Below, piece after piece: positions 1 through 8,037 of a DNA stretch of 35,988 nucleotides. Position 1 is the first letter of the stretch. The number at the start of each line of letters is the position of its first letter. The notes under the pieces were generated by a model. That model worked only from the letters and a program-made list of their open reading frames with translations, did not search any database and was not told the DNA's origin. This DNA is from Alkalibacterium sp034520745. GTDB lineage: Bacteria; Bacillota; Bacilli; Lactobacillales; Carnobacteriaceae_A. The position numbers were made by a program, and so were the translations under genes. Where the stretch lies: assembly GCA_034520745.1 (NCBI GenBank), contig JAXHNF010000001.1:1-35988 (forward strand), written 5' to 3'.

Positions 1-1
1 A

Positions 2-1640
2 AAAAACACTTACGCCATACAATTTCAGGATGAATATTATTGATCGATGCAGGCATCAATTTTCTTACGATGACCTTCTGGGATTGATGATGTTATCCCG
101 CATTATTCATATCTGATTGAAAATAAAGAGAAAATACAAGGTCTGTTTATCACACACGGTACTGAAGATCACGTGGGCGGACACCTTACCTGCTGAAGCA
201 ACTGAATATACCATTTTATGCCGGAAAAACTCGCTCTGGCCCTTATCAAAGAACTGACCAACATAACCTGCTGCGTTCAGCTACATTAAATGAAATAAAC
301 GAAGATTCAGTGATCAAGTTCAGAAAAACGACCGTTTCATTCTTTAGAACGACACATAGTGTTCCTGAAGCATATGGAAATCGTAGTCAAAACACCAAAT
401 GGAATATCGTTGAAACGGGAGATTTCAAATTTGACTTCACTCCTGTAGGCGAACCCGCCAATCTGCATAAAATGGCTAAGATCGGTGAAGAAGGCTCGCC
501 CTGTTATCAGACAGTACGAATGCTGATATTTCTGACTTTACGAAATCTAGTAATTGGTCCCGCTAAAAACTATCAGAAACTTATTCAATAAAATTGAAGG
601 TCGTATCACTTCGCGACGTTTGCCTTTAGTAGTCATCATAACCTTTAACAGGCTATCGAAGCAGCTGTTAAAACCTGGCGAAAAATCGCTGTGTTTGGAC
701 GAAGCATGGTCAACAACCTGGAAACCGGTAAAGAATTAGGTAACATTCAATGAGAAGAAGGAACATCTATTCATCCGAATGAAGTGAAAAAATATAAAGC
801 AAACGAAATCATGATTTTATGTACTGGATCACAAGGTGAACCCATGGGCCGCATTGAGCCGGATCGCTGAATGGTACACAGACAGATATCGATCGAGCCT
901 GGCGGCGATTCTGTTGTCTTTTCCAGCTCGGCGGCGATACCCGGTAATACAATGAGCATCAATCATGTCGATCGAATCAACCAATGGAGCTGGCGCAAAC
1001 TGTAATCCACGGATAAGTCCAATGACATCCACTCTTCGGGGATGGCGGCCAACAAGAACAGAAATTGATGCTTCAGTTGATGAAACGGAAATATTTTGTT
1101 CCCATCCATGGCTGGAGCACCGCATGGTAGCGTATCGATGCAGAACTCGCACAACAGACAGGTGTCCCTGAAGAAAAACTCGCTTTATCCTGGATAATGG
1201 AGATATCATGGCCTTTACCGAAGACTCCGCGAGACGTGCCGGCGAAATCGAGGCAAGAGATGTTTATGTCGACGGCAGTGGCAGCGGAGATATCGGCAAT
1301 GTCGTCAAATCAAGAGACCGGCAAGATCCTTTCTGATAAACGGTCTGGTGGTTGTTGTGGCAACAATCGATGGCAAACAAGAAAAAAGTTTTGGCCGTGC
1401 CCGGACATCATTTCTCGAGGATTCATCTCACACTGAGAGAATCTGAAGAGCTTATCCAGAATGCTTCAAAAAGTTGCTTTTGACAGTATTCAGCGTCCAT
1501 TCAGACAACCTCAATTGAACGAGATACAAATGAGGAACCAACGGATTGACGATATCAAAGAGTTCTCTTCGCAGAAACAGAACGTCGCCGATCATTCTAC
1601 CAGTTATTTTAACAAAGCTAGGAAAATTAAATCCCCGACC
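2..1640 (+). CDS. rnj: Ribonuclease J, 5'-partial, multiply frameshifted
   Basis: Metallo-beta-lactamase/beta-CASP ribonuclease that matures and degrades RNA, with endo- and 5'-3' exonuclease activity in the family. Read across frames, the window opens near residue 20-30 (KNTYAIQFQDE). It then shows LFITHG-EDH, SFFRTTHSVPEAYG, ETGDFKFDFTPVGEPANL, LCTGSQGEP, DVYVDGSGSGDIGN, ISRGFI and RESEELI, all typical of RNase J. The C-terminal stretch (VLFAETERR then PIILPVI in a shifted frame) reaches about 1620-1640, just before a hairpin terminator. At least eight frame changes break it. The second His of the HxHxDH metal motif reads as Thr. I cannot tell J1 from J2. It converges on liaR. Confidence 0.85.
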
Positions 1641-1673
1641 AGGAGAACCAAAATCGGGTCGCGATTTTTCTAT
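1631..1673. terminator. Hairpin terminator between rnj and liaR
   Basis: AAATC plus CGACC on the left pair with GGTCG plus GATTT on the right, followed on the + strand by a T-rich tract (ATTTTTCTATTCTTTT). The position between two converging genes suggests it ends rnj and possibly liaR from the other side. The stem has small mismatches. Confidence 0.5.
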
Positions 1674-1679
1674 TCTTTT

Positions 1680-2340
1680 CGCTACAATATCATGGCGGAA
1701 TGCATAGATGGCGTGTACTTGCGTACGATCTTCAACTTCAAGCTTTGATAATATGTTGGATACGTGTGTTTTCACCGCTCTTCAGGGTAACGAACAGTTC
1801 ATCCGCAATATCCTGGTTGGCATATCCCTTACAGTATTAGAACTGGGACGACTTCATTTTTCTCTGCTGGTCTAGTTGTCGGTGAAGCCGTCTCCCCGCT
1901 TCACGTTTCTTCTTCCGCAGTATCAGACTTCATCCTCAGCAGTAGTTATTCCCATTAGACGTTTCTCTTATTGCCCTGAGCTATTTCTGAAGCTGAAGAT
2001 GTTTTCCAGACAATGTAGCCCTGCTCGCACCTGCTTCCATAAGCCGGAGACACTCTTTCATCATCAATAAAACTGGTCAATATGATTATTTTAGCTTCCG
2101 GGGCGACCTGATCCAGTATTTCAATGGTTGCCTCTGTTCCATCGATTCTTTCGATTTACCAGTATCCATTGATGCTATATCAGGTTTTTCTACCCGAAAG
2201 CGCAGTCCAACACCGGTCTGACCATCTGCCGCTTCTTCTTCGACTGACTTCCAAATGACTTTGAATAGAAAACGAATGAACAATACCCATTCGCACCATT
2301 TCACTAGATCATCTACCAGCAGCAACCTATATCAGCACGA
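1680..2340 (-). CDS. liaR: LiaR/VraR-type response regulator (NarL family), frameshifted
   Basis: DNA-binding partner of the LiaS kinase in the cell-envelope stress response to antibiotics that act on lipid II and the membrane. The receiver domain start is visible as VLLVDD near 2300. The C-terminal LuxR-type helix-turn-helix is visible as GYANQDIADELFVTLK, then KTHVSNILSKLEVEDRTQ and IYAFRH near 1690-1830. Length (about 210 codons) fits the family. Several indels break it and the exact start and stop are unclear. The LiaS C-terminus runs directly into its start region, so the two are co-transcribed. Identity rests on the HTH plus the liaF-liaS-liaR order. Confidence 0.8.
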
Positions 2341-3388
2341 TCACTCTGGCAACACTGAAGCGGACATTTATTTCAGTGCGCGTTCCGTACGTCGGAAGCG
2401 AACCGATTTTCACACTTCGCTCATGCCTTCTATACGTTCTCTCATATCGTACAGGCCATAACCGCCTGCCTTCCCATTATTCACATCAAAGCCCACACCA
2501 TCATCATTGACTCAAGCTGATACTCCTGCCGTTTCGAGTCAGGTAGACTTCTAAAACTCCTGCATCTGCGTGTCTCAGCACATTGGACAATACCTGCCAT
2601 ATCCTGAAAAAATGATCCTCCATGATCGCAGGCATAGTTATTTTTTCAATTTTAAATGAATATCTCATTTTGCATCTTTAGAGGTCAGTTCTTCAGTAAC
2701 TGCTCTATCCCTCTTTAAAGATTTGCCGTCCAGCTGTACCGTTAGATGTAAAAGCAGCGCCCGCATTTCAGTTCTGAGAAGCATTGATCGTCTGCTTCAC
2801 CATTTTCAGCTGCCGGATCACAGGCTCAGGACAATCCGCCGCTTGCTAATTCGCTGCAGAAAGCATCATTCGATGCAGCAAACAGCTGCTGTGAGACTGA
2901 ATCATGAAGTTCGCGTGCAATGCGCTTGCGTTCAGTCTCCAGGATATCATCTCTGGTTTCATTATCCAGTGTTTTGATTCCTTGAGCATTTTTCAGTGCT
3001 CTGATCTGCCATGAACATCAGCTTCTCCATGCAGCTTCAAAATGGTCTGTCGATATCTGTCGTTGATTTGAGGAGTTTCCAGAGAGTACATATTTAGAAA
3101 ATCCGAGGCTGCAGTAATGGCCCTGGCTTATCATTTTAATCCTTCTTCAACTTTCCTCAGTTTTTTTCTCGAATGCTCGCAGATATGACAGCGTAACCAC
3201 TGCCAGTAAAAACGAAAACAGCAGAAGGGAGAAGTCGAGTGGCAGACCCCATGATGTATCCGCCCTGCTAAAGTGCCGTCAGCCACTCATACTCAGACAA
3301 GGATAAAAAGATAAAAACTGTGAATAAACAGCAGGACAAAAAAGAACAGAAAGAAAGATTTAACCAGATGCGAGAAGGTCCTTTTCAT
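2340..3388 (-). CDS. liaS: LiaS/VraS-type sensor histidine kinase, frameshifted
   Basis: Membrane sensor kinase of the LiaFSR envelope-stress system. The start at 3388 (MKRTFSHLVKSFFLFFFVLLF) gives an N-terminal membrane helix. A second hydrophobic stretch follows near 3180-3250. The HisKA_3 dimerisation/phosphoacceptor motif ERKRIARELHDSVSQQLFA lies near 2890-2960. The HATPase end shows DDGVGFDV, GYGLYDMRERIEGM and GTRTEINVRF near 2350-2520. Its ATG overlaps the liaF stop (ATGA), indicating translational coupling. There are many frameshifts. In this family LiaF restrains the kinase until the envelope is stressed. Confidence 0.82.
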
Positions 3389-4121
3389 AAATAAACGACC
3401 TCGACTTCACCGATCATCGTGCTCGTGACGATCGTCTTATTTTCCTGAGCGATGAGTCATAATTTTCTGACTGCCATTTGACTGTCTCGTTTCTCATATC
3501 AAAGACCTCATCTTCAATGATCAGTTTACCGAGCATCACGCTGACATCAAGTTTCAGGCGACATCTTCGGGATAAATAGCTTGTATCACCAAAACCTTTT
3601 CTGATCATCAGTACATTTTCCTTGATCGGAGAACAGTGTTTCCGAGATCGAAAAAGCTGTCTCCCATGATTTTCTGAATGTCATGATCTTCCCACTGGAA
3701 ATATCTTTCCTACCGTGTCATCGCCTATCCAACGGTTCCTGTACAATTTCATCTTCCCATTATTCTTGTTCTCCATTCCACTGTACCCACATAAACTCCT
3801 CGTCTCGCCCAGACTGTTTTTTCCTGAACAGGGATCTCTGAGCGTGTTCAGAAGTTTTTCATCAGCAGACAGCTGAAAAAGGAGAAAAAGTGTCAGCAGG
3901 ACCCAGAATGCTGATGTGAATACGAAAGAAGCAAGAAAGAGGACAACACTCGTCCATAAAAGCTTTGTGTGTTTTTCGGTTTCTTTAGAAGATGATTTAT
4001 ACAGCATTAAAAACAGGACCGCTAAAATAAAAAATATCAAAAAAGCAAAATTATGAACTGATCTGATACAGAAGCCATACAAACAGCAATATCAGGGTTG
4101 CTTTATATACGCAGCATTCAT
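3385..4121 (-). CDS. liaF: LiaF-type membrane inhibitor of LiaRS, frameshifted
   Basis: Membrane protein that in the family keeps the LiaS kinase off. Start at 4121 (ATG after GGAGTAAGAGG). A shift soon after the start separates MNAAYIK from ATLILLFVWLLYQIS. Further hydrophobic segments follow (FAFLIFFILAVLFLMLY, LLWTSVVLFLASFVF, AFWVLLTLFLLFQL), giving about four helices. The soluble C-terminal part reads VGKIFPVG, DISSGTI-like and FGDTSYL-type repeats and ends IGEVEVVYL, with TGA overlapping the liaS ATG. First gene of the liaFSR operon. Confidence 0.78.
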
Positions 4122-4149
4122 CCTCTTACTCCTTCACTTATTTTGAGCA

Positions 4150-4155
4150 AGTATA
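4150..4155 (-). promoter_or_regulatory. Candidate liaF -10 element
   Basis: TATACT on the minus strand, about 30 bases upstream of the liaF start. No good -35 lies 16-18 bases upstream, which would suit a promoter needing an activator such as LiaR. I could not identify a LiaR box with confidence. Confidence 0.35.
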
Positions 4156-4212
4156 GCGAATCGACGTCTGAAAATAGCATCAGTTCGCAGGTAAAATAGG
4201 TCTAAGTCTGAT

Positions 4213-4257
4213 AAAAAAAAGCTAAAGACGTGTATGGATCATACCGTCTCTAGCTTA
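4213..4257 (-). terminator. greA terminator
   Basis: On the minus strand AAGCTAGAGACG pairs with CGTCTTTAGCTT (one mismatch) and is followed by eight T. It lies directly downstream of the greA stop codon and before liaF. Confidence 0.85.
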
Positions 4258-4263
4258 TCTCGA

Positions 4264-4740
4264 TTAAATATCTTTGATGACTTCTTACTGACCATCGTGC
4301 CGCCGGGGGTTTCGATCTAACTTTATCTCCCGACACTTTTACCAATCGAAGCCTGAGCTATGGGCGATTCATTTATATTTTACCTGAAAATGGATCTGCC
4401 TCTGCTTGCCGACGATCGTGATCCCTCTTCAATGCCATCGGGCAATTCTTTGAATATAACCGATCGACCCAAAGTCACTCTGCTCGCCTTCTTTGGAGTT
4501 GGAGCTGTCGATGATCTGTGCATTCTGAAGCATATTTTTTATCGAGTACTGATTCTGCCTTCAATGAAAGCCTGTTCATCTTTAGCTGACTCATACTCGG
4601 AGTTTTCGCATAAATCTCCGAATCCTCGGCGATCTTGATACGTTCCACAACTTCTTTCTTAACTGATTTCAGTTCATTTAATTCATTTTCTTAATTTTTC
4701 TTTACCCTGAGCAGTCATAGGGTATACTTTTCGTCATCAT
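4264..4740 (-). CDS. greA: Transcription elongation factor GreA, frameshifted
   Basis: Rescues stalled RNA polymerase by promoting cleavage of backtracked transcripts. Start ATGATGACG follows AGGTGG with good spacing. Removing one A from the following A4 run gives MTKVYPMTAQGKEKL, the family N-terminus, so this is probably a base-call error. Next come a coiled-coil region (VKKEVVERIKIA), SEYESAKDEQAF and EGRI. The C-terminal FKBP-like domain ends TPGGTMV...VIKDI. Total about 158 codons, normal for GreA. It is followed by its own strong terminator. Adjacent to liaFSR as in enterococci. Confidence 0.88.
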
Positions 4741-4843
4741 TATTATCCACCTCATCATATACTTTTCTCTGTTAAGCGGTGTCTCTAAAAATTTAATGTC
4801 AACTAAATTCTCAATGCAATTAAGATACCATGAACGATTTAGC

Positions 4844-4881
4844 TTGTAAAGCGTTTTTCTAAATAACGCTCCTATTTACAA
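4844..4881 (-). terminator. Hairpin over the udk stop codon
   Basis: TTGTAA/TTACAA and AGCGTT/AACGCT form a two-part stem with a five-base bulge. The udk stop codon lies inside. There is no clear T tract, so it may be an mRNA 3' stabiliser or weak terminator before greA. Confidence 0.35.
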
Positions 4882-5521
4882 GGAACGTTTTTTAATATGC
4901 CATGCATCTTCGTCGTCATCAAATCGATAGCCACTTGATTTCTACCACCTTCTGGTATGATGATATCCGCATGTTTTTTGGTCGGTTCGATAAACTGTGT
5001 GTGCATGGGTTTGACAACGGTCAGGTATTGCTCGATGACATTATCCAGGGTCCTTCCACGTTCCTCGATATCACGTTTAGCACGACGAATGATACGAATA
5101 TCGTCATCGGTATCGACATATACCTTGATATCCATCAGATCCCTCAGGCGGTCATCTTCGAGGATCATAATGCCTTCCAGAATGATCACTTCTTTCGGCT
5201 CTGATGGATAACTTCATCGCTCCTTGTGTGTTTCGTGTAATCATATACCGGCTTATCAATGCTTTTATAATTCAGCAGATCGTGCAGGTGAGAAATGAGT
5301 AGATCCGTATCAAAAGCAAAGGGATGGTCATAGTTTGTCTTCAGTCGCTCTTCAAACTTAAATGATCCTGATTCTTGTAATAGGAATCCTGTTCCAGCAT
5401 CATGATCGATTTCCCCGGAAAATAATTATAAATAGCCTGACCGACACTGGACTCTGCCACTGTCGGATCCTCCGGTAACACCTATAACGATCGGCTTGTC
5501 TTTCTTTTTCTTATTCATCAT
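4872..5521 (-). CDS. udk: Uridine kinase, frameshifted
   Basis: Phosphorylates uridine and cytidine with GTP/ATP in pyrimidine salvage. The N-terminus reads MMNKKKKDKPIVIGVTGGS, then GSGKT in a shifted frame (P-loop). The middle includes YDHP-type sequence and a region matching IILEGI-ILEDDRLRDLMDIKVYVDTDDDIRIIRR. The lid motif RDIEERGRTLDNVIEQYL and the C-terminal KHADIIIPEGG-NQVAIDL follow. About 215 codons, normal length. It sits between mltG and greA, a common Lactobacillales order. Two to three frameshifts. Confidence 0.9.
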
Positions 5522-5560
5522 ACAATTCTCTTCTTAAGGACAACGATACCATTGCTCAAT

Positions 5561-5596
5561 AAAAGCACTGAGTCAGCTTTGACTCGATGCTTTTTT
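5561..5596 (-). terminator. Terminator after mltG
   Basis: AAAGCAT-GAGTCA pairs with TGACTC-GTGCTTT, flanked by A and T runs, just downstream of the mltG stop. On the minus strand it ends GTGCTTTTATTG. The + side has a longer T run, but no + gene enters it. Confidence 0.65.
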
Positions 5597-5606
5597 CATT
5601 TATCTT

Positions 5607-6713
5607 CTATCTTAAATACTCATCTCTGTACTCCAGATGCTGCTCATAAGTTTCTGAAAAATATACCTCTTTTGTTGACAGATCCGCAAGAAAATACATA
5701 TAGTCCGTATCAGCAGGATAAAGACTGGCTTGTATGGATTTATCGGAAGGGTTATTGACAGGACCAGGTCCTATGCCTTATACGCGTATAGATTATACGG
5801 CGAATCGACTTTTAAATCGTCATAAGTTATACGCTCTTGATGTTCCCCCAAAGCATACGTGACACTGACATCCGTCTGCAGAGGCATATCCCTATCCAGG
5901 CGATTGTAAAAGACGCCAGAGATCAGTTCACGGTCTTCATAGGTTATACCTTCTCTTTCCACAAAAGACGCAATCGTGAGGATATTATGCACGGACGTAT
6001 CCTGATCGTCTATTTCGGCGTAATACCTCTCTAAAACACCTGATCCATCCGGTTGATCATTTGAGTGACGAGTCCTTCGAGAGTCGTATCATCGAGAAAC
6101 TCATAAGTGGCCGGGTACAGATACCCTTCAAGTGTATAAAGTGTTTCTTCTTCCGCATCCATGGCTCCGCTCAGCAAGTCCGGGAACTCTTCGGCTTTAT
6201 CACTTAGAAAATCATCGCTTTCGATCAGTTCAAAGAAATCATCCGAGTGAATAGTCCGTCTGCTGCTCGATGACGATCGTCGATCTGCTCGACAGTGAAG
6301 CCTTCCGGGATCGTTATACTTCCTGAAGCTTCTTCTAAAATCGGTGCACCCACCCTCTTGGAGATGGCTGACGATCTCATCCGTTGCCATAGAAGGGGAA
6401 AACAGGTAGTACCCTGCCTGAAATCCTTCTTCTCCAGTGAATCTAAGGTGATAGTTAAAGACAAACGCGCTGCGTATGATATCATTTCTCTTCCAGTATT
6501 CGTGCCATACTCTGTCCGGGACGAACCAATAGGTAATCTCTATCGGTACATCCTGATTACTCTCTGCGTCTCCAGAGGCTCCAGAGAAATGTGTAATACT
6601 GGTAACCCGAAACAACGAGCACGATGATCAAGCATGAATAAAATAAATACAATACTTAATACAATTTTTCTAACCGTCCTGGTTGAGTGTCTATCAGGCA
6701 CTGAACCGTCCAT
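5607..6713 (-). CDS. mltG: Endolytic murein transglycosylase MltG (YceG family), frameshifted
   Basis: Membrane-anchored lytic transglycosylase that cleaves nascent peptidoglycan glycan strands. Start at 6713 (MDGSVPDRHSTRTVRKI) with one hydrophobic anchor (VLSIVFILFM). A LysM-like region follows (IPEGFTVEQIDD, LLSGAMDAEEETLYTLEGYLYPATYEF, MINRMDQVF). The catalytic region shows ASFVEREG with the expected Glu. The signature GVFYNRLDRDMPLQTDVSVTYALG and DSPYN-Y follow, then the C-terminus YMYFLADLSTKEVYFSETYEQH to EYLR. About 368 codons, normal. At least four frameshifts. A TATAAT hexamer lies just upstream of the start region. Confidence 0.9.
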
Positions 6714-6834
6714 CCTTTATTATAAGATAGTTATCTTTATCATTATACACGATAAACATAGCATAGAAAAGATATTTTCATCACAAATGCGATTTGCCCC
6801 ACTGGTTTTTGCCCAATGCAGCCTATAATCGACG

Positions 6835-6895
6835 ACAAAAAAAGAAGGACAGCTTCAGGGGGCTCTCATAGTATGTAACTATACGAAAGCGGCCC
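6835..6895 (-). terminator. Terminator after the DUF1292 gene
   Basis: On the minus strand a hairpin (GGGC...ATAGT-ACTAT...GCCC) is followed by a small GAAG-ctgtc-CTTC stem and seven T. It lies between the DUF1292 stop and mltG, so mltG probably starts from its own promoter. Confidence 0.55.
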
Positions 6896-6930
6896 ATTCA
6901 TACCATCCATCTTGCTATTACATCTATTTT

Positions 6931-7237
6931 TTACTCTTCTTCTTCTTCACTGATAAACGTATTCAGTACTTCTTCGATCATTTCCCACTCTTCGTCTGTC
7001 TCGATCGAACTCAAGGTTCCTTTCGAGACCGCCCTCAGATTCTTTATATGAGAAAGCCGATAATTCGATTTCTTCTCCTTCACTGGTTCCGGCAGGATAA
7101 ACAAGAACATATGATTTATCGAAATCTTCTGATTCAAAAGTGAACAGGATCTCGTAAAGCTCCTCGTTTCCTTCTTCATCTACAATCGTTATATGGTCAT
7201 GGTCGTGTTCATGATCATGGTTATGGTTATTTGACAT
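6931..7237 (-). CDS. DUF1292 (YrzB-like) protein with His-rich N-terminus
   Basis: Function not known. Start at 7237 follows AAGGAGGAAATAAA. Residues 3-15 alternate His, Asn, Asp and Glu (HNHDHEHDHDH), a likely metal-binding tail. The DUF1292 core follows (ITIVDEEGNEELYEILFTFES, KSYVLVYPAG, EIELSAFSY). After one frameshift near 7025 come GTLSSIETDEEWEMIEEVLNTF and an acidic end of five Glu. About 102 residues. It follows ruvX directly, with its ribosome binding site overlapping the ruvX stop, matching the ireB-ruvX-DUF1292 operon conserved in Firmicutes. Small and acidic, probably cytosolic. Confidence 0.9.
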
Positions 7238-7250
7238 TTTATTTCCTCCT

Positions 7251-7682
7251 TCAGCTTTTAGACTGCTGATCCAAATAATTCTGCAGGATCATGACAGCAG
7301 CTAATTTATCGATAACTTTTTTTCTTTTTTTTCTTGACGTATTGCCTTCTTCAGATCAGCATCCTGTTGGCCTGCATCGTCGTCAGACGTTCATCGACAT
7401 AAACAACTGGCAGGTCAAACCGTTTTTTCGATTCTATCGCCGTATTCCATCTGAAAATTTCGGCGCGTTCACCAATTCGAACCATCCATGTTTTTCGGCA
7501 GACCGACGACAAAGGACTCGACCTCATACTCCTCGATCAGTTCATTGAGACGTTCCAAACCAAACTCTTCTTTTGATTCATTGATTTTTATCTGTCTCGA
7601 TCCCTTGAGCCGTCCACCCAAAATAATCACTGACAGCAACGCCTACTGTTTTCGAACCGACGTCAAGACCCATTATGCGCAT
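7251..7682 (-). CDS. ruvX: Holliday junction resolvase-like RuvX (YqgF), frameshifted
   Basis: RNase H-fold nuclease family, implicated in recombination and in 16S rRNA 5'-end processing. MRIMGLDVGSKTVGVAVSD carries the first catalytic Asp. VVGLPKNMDGS appears near 7470-7500 and VVYVDERLTT near 7390 in other frames. The end VMILQNYLDQQSKS gives about 144 codons. Two or more frameshifts. As written, the upstream ireB frame runs through into this start without a stop, very likely because one A is missing in an A6 run. Confidence 0.88.
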
Positions 7683-7683
7683 C

Positions 7684-7940
7684 TTATTTTTTATTCTCAT
7701 ATAACGGGTGACCAAGTCTTCCAGGACTTCATCTCTTTCGTGACGCTTGATCAAATTCCTTGCATCATTATGACGCGGTATATAAGCAGGATCCCCAGAG
7801 AGCAAATAACCGACGATCTGGTTAATTGGATTATACCCTTTTTCTTCCAGTGCTTTGTAAACCAGTCTCAACGTTTCCTCGACACTGTGCTCATCTGCAT
7901 TATCCACACTGAACCGAACTGTATGATCATTTGAAGTCAT
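7684..7940 (-). CDS. ireB: IreB family regulatory protein (UPF0297/YrzL)
   Basis: Small cytosolic protein. In enterococci IreB is a substrate of the Ser/Thr kinase IreK and restrains cephalosporin resistance. Start ATG at 7940 after GAGGGAA gives MTSNDHTVRFSVDNADEHSV. Then come ETLRLVYKALEEKGYNPINQ, IVGYLLSGDPAYIPRH-DARNLIKR and DEVLEDLVTRYM. About 85 residues, normal, with no internal break. Near the N-terminus it keeps a Thr as in the family's phosphorylated region. The stop is lost in the given sequence; adding one A to AAAAAA near 7690 restores TAA just before the ruvX start. Confidence 0.9.
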
Positions 7941-8037
7941 CTTTTGTTCCCTCCGTCTTTTCATTGCCGAATATAAGTCTTTTCTCTTCACAATTCTCTG
8001 AAATTTTCTAATAAGTTCATTTTACTAATAAATCGAT

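Noticed and set aside
3681..4082. Possible separate small membrane protein of 133 codons
   Set aside because: It is the in-frame N-terminal half of LiaF, separated from its start and end by indels.
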